A DNA stretch of 33,598 nucleotides from an uncultured Selenomonadales bacterium (GCA_946408105.1 CAMJQS010000008.1:1-33598); one strand, 5' to 3'; counted from the stretch's first letter, positions 19,101 through 27,625 are shown. The notes: generated by a model not told the origin, from the letters alone. Program-made: numbers and translations.

Positions 19101-20332
19101 ACGATATTTTTTCCGCTTTCGACTCGACGCCCGCCGTCGTCGACGCGCTGAAAAAAATTTTGCGCGAAGAAAATTTCAAAGCGGGCATGGCGAGTTTCAT
19201 CACTCAATACAAGCCCGAACTGAAGACAATCGGCGAACGTCTCAAACTTCTTGACGGCGAATATCTTTCGCGGCTGAACGAAAAACTTTCGGCGGACTCT
19301 GCGTATCTGTGGAAAAGGGACGACGTGAACCGCTTGATTGATAATCTCTTCGACGAGCTGCGCTTGGTCGAGGCGATTAACTCTGTCCTTTCCGCGCCGC
19401 AAAAAAATTTGCGCGAAGCTCTTCACGCCTTGGGCGACAAGCTCAACAAGATAAGAATTCCTCGCGGCGTCGTCGAAGATTTTCAGCCTGAACTGAAAAA
19501 TTTTTTGCAAGTCGTAGCCGGCCTTCGCGGCGGGGCAGAAAAAAATTTCGCGCAAGCAACCGAGCAAATAAATCTGTCGGCAAAAATTTTCACGGACTTT
19601 TTTGAAAATCAATTCGCGTTCTTCGCCGAAGCTCTTTCGATTCACGTCGACGCCGCGATTGATTCCGCGCTTGTCGAAAAACTTTTCAACGACGCGCCCA
19701 CCGGAATTTTTTTCAAGACGCGCGACGATTTTGTTTTGCAGATGAATTCGCGCCTGAAAAAATTTCGCCAAGACGAAAAGACCGAAAAATTTTTCGCGGC
19801 ATGGAAAGAAATCACGGGCACGACTTCGCCCGCCGACTGGTCGCAGAAAAACGGAATTCCAATCCTTTGCTTGTTCCCGAAAAATTTTGGCGACGCTCAA
19901 TGCTACTTTTCCGCGCTCAACAGAAAAGCGCAACTTGCGAACGAGTCGGCGATTGATTCCGCGTTGAAATTTATCTGCGACGAAAAATTTTCGCGCCTTG
20001 CCGACAAAAAATCTTGTGAGGAAGCCTTCGTGCAATATTTTTGCGGCGAAGATTATTCCAAAGTCATCGAGGCGGAGGAGTTGCGGGAAAATTTGCGACG
20101 GCGTTTGGGCAGCGACGTTTACTCTTGGTTCGAGAAAAAAGGAGCTTTCGATACGCGCATTAAATCTTTGGCGGACAAAAATTATCGCGAAAAATTTTTG
20201 CCTGTAGTCCGCGAAAAAGTTCATGAGATGTCCGCCGAGGAAGCGCAAAAATATTTGCAGGAGCTAATCGAAAAAGACACGCTGTTGGGAATTCGCGTGC
20301 TGAAAAATTCGCGAGGGAAGCGCAATGGTTAA
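16154..20332 (+). CDS. brxC: Large P-loop ATPase of BREX type (BrxC-like)
   Basis: The length is 1392 residues from ATG 16154. The frame is also open from GTG 16139, but that codon overlaps the GAGGTGA ribosome binding site, so ATG is preferred. Walker A GSYGTGKT is at residues 64-71, in the phrase 'WISGSYGTGKT' near the N-terminus as in BrxC proteins. Walker B is hydrophobic followed by Asp250-Glu251 ('FFIWDE'). The rest is helical and charged with no other recognised domain. BrxC ATPases are core BREX proteins needed for host modification and phage exclusion; the family is about 1200 residues or more, so this is full length. The gene starts 21 bases after brxP and overlaps pglZ by 8 bases (20325-20332), which points to translational coupling. 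Confidence 0.85.
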   Translation: MFYKEYIKVESDFIPVFSSSSDRTQPEKWKAFYPHDSFKKILTSVVDTLEKGSAMKDRPIWISGSYGTGKTFASFVIKHILEDDLSDVEKFFAHHEMNSLWQRVAGIRSKGKILVVHQSSSAGINSQNKLFNTIIESVKRALRENGFTYTGAAGISEKILATLKDPDATFNFRAAFKKYRGKFLSYSSPEEVIADLERLEGQEKLDLLEDIADVAEKESYNWSMSVQDVIDRLRDIREKNNLYAVFFIWDEFTEYFRNNLNNITGLQEIAQHAAELKFYFFLITHSDASQLITDSDQRKIITDRFKISQITLAENTAFQLMAQALMIEPDLKDEWEKISLELWESVQRGVANFIIGCDDKIKPDDMKKLLPIHPYAAYLLKFIAQSTASNQRTMFQFLCAPGVGSFKNFIDGREFKYGGDNFLTADFLWDYFFQEDNPDLDKNFLEAMGHYNNFAPACKNDRQRRILKTTLILFALQQKNIGSRERASALLRSTLKNICACFAGTPLESEVRPTMNFFAGRGIVNALEEDDDTNYLLATTQINPERMEKIIEQMSREKSFDAIIQDDTYGVAKNFKPSDYLQYRLDVQIISPTKFLQTGATNFRAADNQILAFYIFAADEDEQGKVNQTIQKIREKFSERCIVADFSGTPFTKQRYEKFIQNKAREFYFKDTPNQAGQVRLAKKSAADLVNEWTRQLAVATVRVWSSADESTQISGEGNFRKLLGELNKKFFGCGLEEISINDSLFQPQKLTENVAKLAIRGEHGKGGSEFLNRIDESFRELGGHVVEKYWLTTPSHPISKMKILVENIIENGLAQRNEIAFSEIWDALKQPPFGLFKCTGSVFLFALLMKDYADKNFYVRDFNNNTHVLTGELLGNLIVGTVKDLPGARGKFIVKQTLEHLEFCRITSDIFNLPKEKINSVDDAAKNLKLRLKQIHYPLWSLNYFIEENFSDAPYKEIYLQLLKLFEEFINPQGRDVTKIADDIFSAFDSTPAVVDALKKILREENFKAGMASFITQYKPELKTIGERLKLLDGEYLSRLNEKLSADSAYLWKRDDVNRLIDNLFDELRLVEAINSVLSAPQKNLREALHALGDKLNKIRIPRGVVEDFQPELKNFLQVVAGLRGGAEKNFAQATEQINLSAKIFTDFFENQFAFFAEALSIHVDAAIDSALVEKLFNDAPTGIFFKTRDDFVLQMNSRLKKFRQDEKTEKFFAAWKEITGTTSPADWSQKNGIPILCLFPKNFGDAQCYFSALNRKAQLANESAIDSALKFICDEKFSRLADKKSCEEAFVQYFCGEDYSKVIEAEELRENLRRRLGSDVYSWFEKKGAFDTRIKSLADKNYREKFLPVVREKVHEMSAEEAQKYLQELIEKDTLLGIRVLKNSRGKRNG

Positions 20333-22313
20333 TTTTGAAAACTTGGACGCGCTGAAAAATTTTTTGCAGAACGACTGCGGAAAAAATTCTTCGGAGCCCG
20401 TCCGATTTATAAACATCGAGTCGTTGGCCGATTGGTTCGAGATGAAAAAATTTTTGCGCACATTGGCTGCGGATTTTATTTTTCTTTCAGACTGCTGCGC
20501 CGACGATGACACCCTGCCGAATCTGCGGAAATTGCGCAACGACCTGAAAAGAAAAACTCGAAGCGTCTGTATCCTGCCGCTGTCAGAATTTTTGCGCGTC
20601 AATCCCGCGCGGGCGGCTCAAGAAATAAATTTTTTTTTGAACTTGTTCGGCGGAGAAATTTTTTCGTTCCGAATTTATTTTTTGATGTATCGGCTGAAAA
20701 AATTTTTTCTGTCGCTGAAAATCGTCGACCCGCGAAAAAAATTTTGCGTGCTGATGACTTCTGCGGAGGCCGCCGACGATTACTCTTTGACGATAATTCA
20801 AAAATTCGAGCGGCTGAAAATTTCGGGCGAAGGCGTCGACGGTTTCAAGAAATATTTGGAGCAGTGGGAAAAGACGCCCGCCGCGTCGTTGACTTTGTTC
20901 ACGCGGAACGCCGTTTATCTCAAAGACGAAAAATTTTTCGACAACGTGCAAGTCATCGCTGACGCTTTCGACTTGTTGCACGCGCGTTACGACTTGCCCG
21001 ACGAGTTCAAAAAATCTTTTGGGCATGAGGAAAATTGGCAGCGGCTTGCCGAGTCGGTTTCGTCGACAGGAAATTTTGAGCAGGCCTTTCGCAGAGAATT
21101 TAAGGTCGACGGCTTCAGTCTGATTTCATTGAAAAATTTCGGCGGCCTTGAAAATTTTCGGCAATGGCTCCTGTGGCTTCGGTGCAAGTTGCAGGGTTCG
21201 GGTTACCTGGCTCGTTGCGCGAAGGCGTCCGACTCGACGGAAAATTTTATCGCGCAAATTTACGAGCTGATTTTTTCTTTTGCCGAAGAAAAATTTTTCG
21301 ACGACCTCTGCGACGAACGCCGAGAAATTTTATCGCTGATGAAAATTTTGCCGCTCGAAAATTTTTTTGAACAGGTGCGGCAAGCGGATAAAAAAATCGC
21401 GCTGAAAATTTTGACGTGTAATTCTCAAGCCGAACGGCTGATGATTTTTGAGACGCTACGGCGATTCAGATTCAGCGAAATTGATTCGGCGAGAAAAATT
21501 TTGCAACGGACTTTCCCGACGTTGGCGAACTATTTATCCGAAGGCGCAGCGGGTTTGACGGAGGAGCAGGCGGAATATTTTCGCCGCTATCGTTGGCTCA
21601 AGGTGACCAATCGCCTCACGGAAAATTTTTTTGCAGAAGTCACGGAGATTGCTCAAGACGCGGGCAAAAATATTTTTGCTTTGCCGTCGCGAAATGAAAT
21701 CGTCGGCGAAGAATATTCGGACGCTGCGGCGATTTTTTTTGTCGACGGGCTGGGCGCGGAGTACATAAATTTTTTCGCGGAAGAGTTCGCGTCGCTCGAA
21801 AAAAATTTTTCCGTCAAATATCGCGTCGGTCGTTGCAACTTGCCGTCCGTCACGGAGCTCAACAAAGATTTTTTGCAGGGCAGAAACGTTGCGGGCGAAG
21901 TACTCGACCTCGACACGCTCAAGCACGAAAGCCGAACTTATCCCGAAAATATTTTGGGCGAACTGGAAATTTTGTCGTCGCTCAAAGAAAAAATTCGGCG
22001 CGCGCTCAACGTGCACAAAAAAATAATTCTCTGCGCAGACCACGGCACGAGTCGTTTGGCCGTGCTTGCCCGCCAAAGCGAATTCGACACGGCTTATCCC
22101 GCAGAAAATCGCAAGGTTTATAAAAGCGGACGATTCGCCGACGCCTTGCCGAACGACACGAAAAATTTTCCGACGGCTCTCGAATACGACGGCAAAATTA
22201 TTTTCGCAGATTATTCCCGCTTCATGCAGAAGGGCGCGCCCGGCAACGAAATTCACGGCGGCGCGACGCTCGAAGAAATTTTGGTGCCGGTCATTTCGAT
22301 TGAACGCCGATAA
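20325..22313 (+). CDS. pglZ: PglZ-domain protein (alkaline-phosphatase superfamily), BREX core
   Basis: The length is 662 residues. The C-terminal half has the metal-binding signature of the PglZ domain: 'FVDGLGAEY' with Asp474, 'LPSVTE' with Thr510 in the nucleophile-like position, 'CADHG' with Asp572-His573, and 'EIHGGATLEEILVPV' with His644. PglZ is the hallmark gene of BREX and Pgl systems; its catalytic role is not settled. The N-terminal half (1-450) is unrecognised. The start codon overlaps the end of the BrxC-like gene in an ATGGTTAA junction. No brxL (Lon-like protease) follows, as would be expected for type 4 BREX; instead etfB begins 31 bases later. Confidence 0.88.
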   Translation: MVNFENLDALKNFLQNDCGKNSSEPVRFINIESLADWFEMKKFLRTLAADFIFLSDCCADDDTLPNLRKLRNDLKRKTRSVCILPLSEFLRVNPARAAQEINFFLNLFGGEIFSFRIYFLMYRLKKFFLSLKIVDPRKKFCVLMTSAEAADDYSLTIIQKFERLKISGEGVDGFKKYLEQWEKTPAASLTLFTRNAVYLKDEKFFDNVQVIADAFDLLHARYDLPDEFKKSFGHEENWQRLAESVSSTGNFEQAFRREFKVDGFSLISLKNFGGLENFRQWLLWLRCKLQGSGYLARCAKASDSTENFIAQIYELIFSFAEEKFFDDLCDERREILSLMKILPLENFFEQVRQADKKIALKILTCNSQAERLMIFETLRRFRFSEIDSARKILQRTFPTLANYLSEGAAGLTEEQAEYFRRYRWLKVTNRLTENFFAEVTEIAQDAGKNIFALPSRNEIVGEEYSDAAAIFFVDGLGAEYINFFAEEFASLEKNFSVKYRVGRCNLPSVTELNKDFLQGRNVAGEVLDLDTLKHESRTYPENILGELEILSSLKEKIRRALNVHKKIILCADHGTSRLAVLARQSEFDTAYPAENRKVYKSGRFADALPNDTKNFPTALEYDGKIIFADYSRFMQKGAPGNEIHGGATLEEILVPVISIERR

Positions 22314-22344
22314 AAATAAAATTTTTTTTGACAGGAGGGCAACG

Positions 22345-23136
22345 ATGGAAATTTTGGTTTGCATTAAACAAGTTCCCGGCTCCAACAAGGTGGAAGTTGA
22401 CCCGGCGACAGGAGTTTTGAAACGCAGCAGCGCGGATGCAAAGATGAATCCTTACGACCTGTTTGCATTGGAGACGGGGTTGAGGCTCCGTGAAAAGTAC
22501 GGCGGCTCTTTAAGCGTCTTGACCATGGGGCCTCCTCAAGCGGCGGCTATCCTCTACGAAGCTTTTGCCATGGGCGCGGACAAGGGCGCACTCATCACCG
22601 ACAGAAAATTTGGCGGCTCGGACGTTCTCGCCACGAGCTACACGCTTTCGCAAGGCATTCGCAAATTCGGCACGTTCGACATTATAATTTGCGGACTGCA
22701 GACGACCGACGGCGACACTGCTCAAGTGGGACCCGAAGTTTCGGAAATGCTCGGCGTTCCCTGCGTGTGCAACGTCCGCGCCGTCGACAAGGTGGAGGCC
22801 GACCACATAATTGTTGATATGGAAATGAGCGACGACATCGAGAAGTTGAAAGTTCCTTTCCCGTGCCTCATCACGGTTCAGAAAGATATTTACGAGCCGC
22901 GCTTGCCGTCATACAAAAAGCAAAAGGCGACGGCCGCCAGAGAAATCAGCCGCTACTCGCTGAACGACATGGAAGACAAAAACGAAAAACATTACGGGCT
23001 TGACGGTTCGCCGACATGCGTTCAAAGAATCTTCCCGCCGACTTCCGACAAAGTTCAAGAGGTGTGGACGGGCGACGGCGAAGATTTGTCCGATCGTATT
23101 TACAGTGCGCTGAAGAAAATGAAATTTACTGCGTGA
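22345..23136 (+). CDS. etfB: Electron transfer flavoprotein beta subunit (LctB-like)
   Basis: The protein has 263 residues from ATG 22345, preceded by AGGAGG (22333-22338). The frame is open further upstream, but only from here does the sequence match EtfB: 'MEILVCIKQVP', 'MNPYDLFALE', 'LTMGPPQA', and 'CGLQTTDGDTAQVGPEVSEMLG', the conserved AMP/FAD-binding loop. With the following EtfA it forms an electron-bifurcating type flavoprotein. Its neighbours (EtfA with an Fe-S domain, FAD-dependent lactate dehydrogenase, lactate racemase) match the lct cluster known from Acetobacterium woodii, in which lactate oxidation by NAD+ is driven by reduced ferredoxin. That role is inferred from synteny. Confidence 0.92.
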   Translation: MEILVCIKQVPGSNKVEVDPATGVLKRSSADAKMNPYDLFALETGLRLREKYGGSLSVLTMGPPQAAAILYEAFAMGADKGALITDRKFGGSDVLATSYTLSQGIRKFGTFDIIICGLQTTDGDTAQVGPEVSEMLGVPCVCNVRAVDKVEADHIIVDMEMSDDIEKLKVPFPCLITVQKDIYEPRLPSYKKQKATAAREISRYSLNDMEDKNEKHYGLDGSPTCVQRIFPPTSDKVQEVWTGDGEDLSDRIYSALKKMKFTA

Positions 23137-23148
23137 CGGGAGGACATC

Positions 23149-24339
23149 ATGGGAAAATTAATCGTTCATCAAGAAAAAATTCAAGACATCGCCGCGCTTA
23201 TAAAAATTTGTCCGTTCGGAGCAATGGAAAATAAAAACGGCAAAATCGAAATCAATTCCGGCTGCCGCCTTTGCAAGTTGTGCGTCAAAAAAGGTGGCGG
23301 CGTTTTTGAATTCGTCGAGGAAAAATTTTTTGGGATTGATAAATCTGCTTGGCGCGGCATTTCGGTTTACGTCGACCACGCGGGCGGCAAAATTCATCCC
23401 GTCACTTACGAGCTTATCGGCAAGGCAAGGGAGCTTGCAAAAAAAATCAATCAGCCCGTGTACGCAGTTTTTCTCGGCGAAGGCATCGAGCTTAAGGCGC
23501 GGGAAATTCTTCATTACGGCGTTGATAAAGTTTACGTTTGCGACAAAAAAGAACTTCGCGGCTTCAACATCGAGAATTACGCCGCGGCCTTTGAAAATTT
23601 TATAAACAAAGTAAAGCCCGCAGTCGTTTTGGTCGGGGCGACGCCCGTCGGTCGACAGCTTGCGCCGAAGGTTGCGGCTCACTTTCATACGGGGCTGACC
23701 GCCGATTGCACAATCCTGGACATTCACGAAAATACAGACCTCGTGCAAATTCGGCCGGCGTTCGGCGGAAATATCATGGCGGAAATTCTCACGCCGAATC
23801 ATCGTCCGCAAATGGCAACCGTGCGCTACAAAATCATGGACGCGCCGAAACGCAGCGAAGAAATTTCGGGCAGCGTCGAGGCGTTGGAAATTGATTCGAC
23901 CGAATTCACGAGCAAAGTTGAAGTTTTGAGCTTGACCGAAAAGCCGCGCGAAGTCGGAATTGAAAATGCCGACGTGCTGATTGTGGCGGGGCGCGGTGTG
24001 AAGAAAAAAGAAGACTTGAAAATTATTCGCGAGCTTGCCGAAATTTTGAACGGCGACTTTGCTTGCACGCGCCCTCTGGTTGAAAACGGTTGGTTTGAGC
24101 CGAAAAGACAAATCGGACTTTCGGGGCGCACGGTTCGCCCGAAGCTCATCATAACTTGCGGCGTTTCGGGTTCCGTCCAATTCGTGGCGGGCATGGAGCA
24201 TTCCGAAAAAATTTTCGCGATAAACACCGACCCGAAAGCGTCGATATTCAAAGTTGCAAATTATGCCGTCGTGGGCGACCTTTACGAAATCATTCCGCAG
24301 TTGATTGAAAAAATTAAGCAAGGGAGGGGCATCGCATGA
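23149..24339 (+). CDS. etfA: Electron transfer flavoprotein alpha subunit with N-terminal 4Fe-4S domain (LctC-like)
   Basis: The length is 396 residues. ATG 23149 follows a GGGAGG ribosome binding site and lies 12 bases after etfB. Residues 1-60 are a small ferredoxin-like extension with Cys21 (CPFGA) and Cys39-x2-Cys42-x2-Cys45, enough for one 4Fe-4S cluster. This extension is found in bifurcating Etf of the LctC/CarE kind and not in respiratory EtfA. The body carries the EtfA N-domain (about 70-250) and the C-terminal FAD-binding domain (about 270-390), with '[11 protein letters not shown]', 'CGVSGSVQF' and '[10 protein letters not shown]', the usual FAD contacts. The stop overlaps the start of the next gene (ATGA at 24336-24339). 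Confidence 0.92.
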   Translation: MGKLIVHQEKIQDIAALIKICPFGAMENKNGKIEINSGCRLCKLCVKKGGGVFEFVEEKFFGIDKSAWRGISVYVDHAGGKIHPVTYELIGKARELAKKINQPVYAVFLGEGIELKAREILHYGVDKVYVCDKKELRGFNIENYAAAFENFINKVKPAVVLVGATPVGRQLAPKVAAHFHTGLTADCTILDIHENTDLVQIRPAFGGNIMAEILTPNHRPQMATVRYKIMDAPKRSEEISGSVEALEIDSTEFTSKVEVLSLTEKPREVGIENADVLIVAGRGVKKKEDLKIIRELAEILNGDFACTRPLVENGWFEPKRQIGLSGRTVRPKLIITCGVSGSVQFVAGMEHSEKIFAINTDPKASIFKVANYAVVGDLYEIIPQLIEKIKQGRGIA

Positions 24340-25742
24340 GCAATTACAAGAGAGCGGACGAGCAGGACTTAAAAATTATTTCCACGTTTCTTGACCGCGA
24401 ACGAATTCTTTGGCGCGACGAGATTAACGAGGAGTACAGCCACGACGAGCTGACGATTGAGCGTTCCTATCCCGACTTGGTGGCGCGTGTTGTCTCTGCG
24501 CAAGAAGTTTCAAAAATTTTGGCGTACGCAAACGAAAATAAAATTGCCGTGACGCCGCGCGGCGCGGGCACGGGTCTTGTCGGAGCGTCCGTCGCCGTCG
24601 AAAAAGGAATCATGATTGACACGACTTTGATGAATCATATTTTGGAGCTCGACGAAGAAAATTTAACGTTGACGGTTGAGCCGGGCGTTTTGATAATGAC
24701 ACTTCGCGCTTACGTGGAAGAGCACGGCTTTTTTTATCCGCCCGACCCCGGCGAAAAATCTGCGACAATCGGCGGCAACATCAGCACGAACGCGGGCGGC
24801 ATGACGGCCGTAAAATATGGCGTCACGCGGGATTTTGTTCGCGGGCTTGAAGTTGTTTTGGTGGACGGCACGATACTTGAGTTCGGCGGCAAGGTCGTCA
24901 AGAACAGTTCGGGCTACGACTTGAAGAATATGATTATCGGCTCGGAAGGGACGCTGGCTTTCATAACCAAAGCGATTCTTCGTCTGATTCCGTTGCCCAA
25001 ATGCAATATCAGTTTGCTGATTCCTTTCCCGACTTTGGCGCAGGCAATTCGAACCGTGCCGCTCATCATAAAATCAAAGGCCGTGCCCACCGCGATTGAA
25101 TTTATGGAGCGCGAAGTTATTTTGGACGCCGAAGAATATTTGGGCAAAAAATTTCCCGACAATCGGGCGAACGCTTACCTTTTGCTGAAGTTCGACGGCA
25201 ACACCAAAGACGAAATCGCCAAGTATTATGACGACGTTGCGAAAATTTGTCTCGACCAAGGCGCGATTGATTTGCTAATCGCCGACACGGAGGAGCGCAG
25301 CACTCCCGTTTGGAAGACGCGCGGCGCATTTTTGGAGGCAATCAAGGGAAGCACGACGATGATGGATGAAGTCGATGTGGTCGTTCCGCGCAACCGCGTA
25401 AATGATTTTGTCGAATTCGTTCACGACCTTCGCGAAGAAATCGGCATTCGGATAAAATCTTTCGGGCACGCGGGCGACGGAAATTTACACGTTTACATTC
25501 TTCGCGACGATTTGCCCGAAGATAAATGGCACGCGCTTATGAACGCGGCAATGAATCGCATGTACGAGAAAGCCCGCGAGCTGAAGGGACAAGTTTCGGG
25601 CGAACACGGCATCGGTCTGGTCAAGCAGCCGTATTTGAAAGAATCTTTGCCGAAAACGAATTTGGAAATAATGCGCGGCGTGAAGAAAGTTTTCGACCCG
25701 AATAACATTTTAAATCCCGGAAAAATTTTTTGCGCGCCTTAA
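24336..25742 (+). CDS. lctD: FAD-linked lactate dehydrogenase, GlcD/LctD family
   Basis: The length is 468 residues. The N-terminal FAD-binding type 4 domain shows '[13 protein letters not shown]' (residues 73-85), '[21 protein letters not shown]' and '[22 protein letters not shown]'. The C-terminal domain shows '[10 protein letters not shown]' around His378 and '[10 protein letters not shown]', the active-site and metal-binding elements of the glycolate oxidase GlcD/D-lactate dehydrogenase family. In the confurcating complex this subunit oxidises lactate to pyruvate and passes electrons to Etf. D-lactate preference is likely from the family but cannot be read from sequence; the adjacent racemase would supply the other isomer. 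The gene overlaps etfA by four bases. Confidence 0.88.
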   Translation: MSNYKRADEQDLKIISTFLDRERILWRDEINEEYSHDELTIERSYPDLVARVVSAQEVSKILAYANENKIAVTPRGAGTGLVGASVAVEKGIMIDTTLMNHILELDEENLTLTVEPGVLIMTLRAYVEEHGFFYPPDPGEKSATIGGNISTNAGGMTAVKYGVTRDFVRGLEVVLVDGTILEFGGKVVKNSSGYDLKNMIIGSEGTLAFITKAILRLIPLPKCNISLLIPFPTLAQAIRTVPLIIKSKAVPTAIEFMEREVILDAEEYLGKKFPDNRANAYLLLKFDGNTKDEIAKYYDDVAKICLDQGAIDLLIADTEERSTPVWKTRGAFLEAIKGSTTMMDEVDVVVPRNRVNDFVEFVHDLREEIGIRIKSFGHAGDGNLHVYILRDDLPEDKWHALMNAAMNRMYEKARELKGQVSGEHGIGLVKQPYLKESLPKTNLEIMRGVKKVFDPNNILNPGKIFCAP

Positions 25743-25760
25743 TTTTTGAAAGGAACTGTC

Positions 25761-27029
25761 ATGAAAACGGAAATTCCTTATCACAAAACAAAAATGCCAA
25801 TCGAAATTCCCGATAAAAATTTTGTTTGCAGTCTCGTTTCGCATTCCGAAGATTTTAAAACCAATGAAACCGAAAAATTTATTGTCGAACGCGCTTTGGA
25901 TAATCCAATCGGTTCAAAATCGCTTGAAAATCTCGTTCAAGACAAAAAAAATATGGTTATTATCTCCAGCGACCATACTCGCCCCGTTCCGAGCCGTGTA
26001 ACCATGCCGATTATTTTGCGGCGCATTCGAGAGGCGAACCCCGATATAAAAATTACAATTTTAATTGCAACGGGCTTTCATCGTCCGACCACTCGTCAAG
26101 AACTTATTGACCGTTACGGCGCGGAAATTGTCGCGAAGGAAAATATTATCGTGCACCGTTCGCGTGATGACGAGATGGCAGATTTGGGGACGCTGCCTTC
26201 GGGCGGAAAACTTTTGTTGAATAGAATTGCAATTGACACCGACCTTTTGATTGCAGAAGGTTTTATCGAGGCGCATTTTTTTGCAGGGTTTTCGGGCGGC
26301 AGAAAGGCGGTCTTGCCGGGCATTGCCTCCGCAACAACCGTCATGGCGAATCATTGCAGCGAATTTATCGCAAGTCCTCACGCGCGCACGGGAATTCTTG
26401 AAAACAATCCGATTCATAAAGACATGCTCTACGCCGCCGCTCAAGCAAAGCTGGCTTTCATACTTAACGTCGTCATTGACGCAAAAAAACAAATCATCGC
26501 CGCTTTTGCGGGTGATTCGGAGCAAGCTCACGTTAAGGGTTGCGAATTTGTTTTGAATTTGTCGCGGGTAAAAAAAAATCCGACGGACATTGTAATCACG
26601 ACCAACGGCGGCTATCCTTTAGACCAAAATATTTATCAATCGGTGAAGGGCATGACGGCGGCGGAGGCAAATTGCAAGGCGGGCGGCGTCATTATAATGG
26701 TTGCGGGATTGAGTGACGGGCACGGCGGCGAATCTTTCTGCAAAATGGTGACAGAAGCTCAAAGTCCGAAAAAATTGTTGAAAGAATTTTCCCTCATTCC
26801 CCGCGATAAGACTAAGCCCGACCAATGGGAAGCTCAAATTCTTTGCAGAATTTTAAGCAAGCACAAAATCATAATCGTAACGGACATGTGTGACGAGAAA
26901 TTGATATTGGGAATGCACATGGAGCACGCGAAAACTTTTGACGAGGCACTTGCCCGCGCCTTCGAGATAAAAGGAGGAAATGCAACCGTGTCGCTCATTC
27001 CCGACGGCGTTTCTGTCGTTCTCTGTTAA
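25761..27029 (+). CDS. larA: Nickel-pincer lactate racemase LarA
   Basis: The protein has 422 residues from ATG 25761; an in-frame TTG at 25746 overlaps the AAAGGAA ribosome binding site and is rejected. The motif 'SSDHTRPVPS' (69-78) is typical of LarA. His107, His172, Lys182 ('FSGGRKAVLPGIAS') and His198 correspond to the catalytic and cofactor-binding His108, His174, Lys184 and His200 of Lactobacillus plantarum LarA, with Lys182 expected to bind the nickel-pincer nucleotide covalently. The enzyme interconverts D- and L-lactate. The cofactor genes larB, larC and larE are not in this window, so they must be elsewhere if LarA is active. The gene is the last of the lactate operon, 18 bases after lctD; a similar racemase gene (lctF) lies in the A. 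woodii lct cluster. Confidence 0.9.
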   Translation: MKTEIPYHKTKMPIEIPDKNFVCSLVSHSEDFKTNETEKFIVERALDNPIGSKSLENLVQDKKNMVIISSDHTRPVPSRVTMPIILRRIREANPDIKITILIATGFHRPTTRQELIDRYGAEIVAKENIIVHRSRDDEMADLGTLPSGGKLLLNRIAIDTDLLIAEGFIEAHFFAGFSGGRKAVLPGIASATTVMANHCSEFIASPHARTGILENNPIHKDMLYAAAQAKLAFILNVVIDAKKQIIAAFAGDSEQAHVKGCEFVLNLSRVKKNPTDIVITTNGGYPLDQNIYQSVKGMTAAEANCKAGGVIIMVAGLSDGHGGESFCKMVTEAQSPKKLLKEFSLIPRDKTKPDQWEAQILCRILSKHKIIIVTDMCDEKLILGMHMEHAKTFDEALARAFEIKGGNATVSLIPDGVSVVLC

Positions 27030-27061
27030 AGCTGTATCCTGCGCAGTAAACAGCCATAAAG

Positions 27062-27111
27062 TATTCGCTTGACGGCTCAAGGAATTTTTGCCCAACGGCG
27101 AATATTTTTTT
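27062..27111 (+). terminator. Possible terminator after larA
   Basis: Inverted repeat TATTCGC (27062-27068) / GCGAATA (27098-27104) is followed by seven T (27105-27111). The 29-base loop contains a small CTTGA-CGGC-TCAAG hairpin. The large loop makes it weaker than the terminators at 11481 and 27568. It sits where a terminator for the lactate operon is expected. Confidence 0.4.
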
Positions 27112-27314
27112 GTTTGCGCAGCGTTCTTTAAAGTTTTGCATGAGCCAAAAATTAAGCCGAAAAAATTTTTTCGTTACGTTGAAGGATTTTTTTTATACAC
27201 GTCAAAATTACCGATAAAAAATTAGCAGGAGGACGAGCTATAGAAGAAGCGTAACAAAAGCGAAAAGCTCTGCAAGGTTATCGAACCTGCGGAGTTATAA
27301 AAGGTGGTGATGTC
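27112..27314. other. Non-coding stretch between larA and the plasmid-like genes
   Basis: This is AT-rich with no gene. It contains the perfect 16-base palindrome CGAAAAAATTTTTTCG (27158-27173), an orphan AGGAGG (about 27228-27233) followed by ATA-GAA-GAA-GCG-TAA rather than a usable start codon, and the hairpin listed separately at 27268-27294. Confidence 0.5.
27268..27294 (+). promoter_or_regulatory. RNA hairpin upstream of the 81-residue gene
   Basis: Stem CTCTGCA-(A)-GGTT / AACC-TGCGGAG has 11 pairs, one bulge and an ATCG loop. It is not followed by a T-run, so it is not a simple terminator. It ends just before the GGTGGTG ribosome binding site of the small gene and could control its translation or be part of a plasmid control region (inference). 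Confidence 0.4.
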
Positions 27315-27560
27315 ATGATTGAACACATTTCGGCTGATGTAGAAATGAGTACGTATGTTTGGGGAGCCCTTGCAATGCAATATCCTAAAGAGGCAGAAGC
27401 GGCTTCAAAACTTGCTGAAAAGACTATGGACACCATGGAACGTAATGCAAGAAAACTACCTGCTTTCAGTGTCGAAGAGGTTTGCTACTGGGTAAAGCTT
27501 GCAACTTACGCGTATATCATTATTGAGGGAATCAAAGAGCACGGGATAAGAGAAAAATAA
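27315..27560 (+). CDS. Small hypothetical protein (81 residues) upstream of rep
   Basis: ATG 27315 is preceded by AAAGGTGGTGATG, a good ribosome binding site. The protein is mainly helical and acidic to neutral, with 'AEAASKLAEKTMDTMERNAR' as a likely amphipathic helix and one hydrophobic stretch near 63-74 (LATYAYIIIEGI) too short to be a clear membrane segment. I do not recognise the family. It is followed by its own terminator and then by the replication gene, so it probably belongs to the same inserted plasmid-like unit. A role in copy control or addiction is possible but unsupported. Confidence 0.65.
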   Translation: MIEHISADVEMSTYVWGALAMQYPKEAEAASKLAEKTMDTMERNARKLPAFSVEEVCYWVKLATYAYIIIEGIKEHGIREK

Positions 27561-27567
27561 AATCAAC

Positions 27568-27601
27568 GGCATTCACCGGAAAAGGTGGATGTCATTTTTT
27601 T
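27568..27601 (+). terminator. Rho-independent terminator between the small gene and rep
   Basis: Stem GGCATTCACC / GGTGGATGTC (10 pairs, two G-U) with a 6-base loop is followed by a run of seven T at 27595-27601. It could also act as an attenuator ahead of rep, whose ribosome binding site begins only seven bases further on. Confidence 0.75.
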
Positions 27602-27625
27602 ACAACAAGAGGAGGCGAGAACGTC

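Noticed and set aside
22328..22333. TTGACA before etfB, a perfect -35 box
   Set aside because: A matching -10 box would fall inside the etfB coding region and the hexamer abuts the ribosome binding site, so it is probably chance.
23158..24321. Long minus-strand open frame opposite etfA
   Set aside because: The plus strand is a well-conserved EtfA; the reverse frame has no recognisable motif and results from the codon pattern.
27031..27054. GCTGT...ACAGC inverted repeat right after larA
   Set aside because: Only a five-base stem with a long loop and no T-run; the repeat at 27062-27111 is a better terminator candidate.
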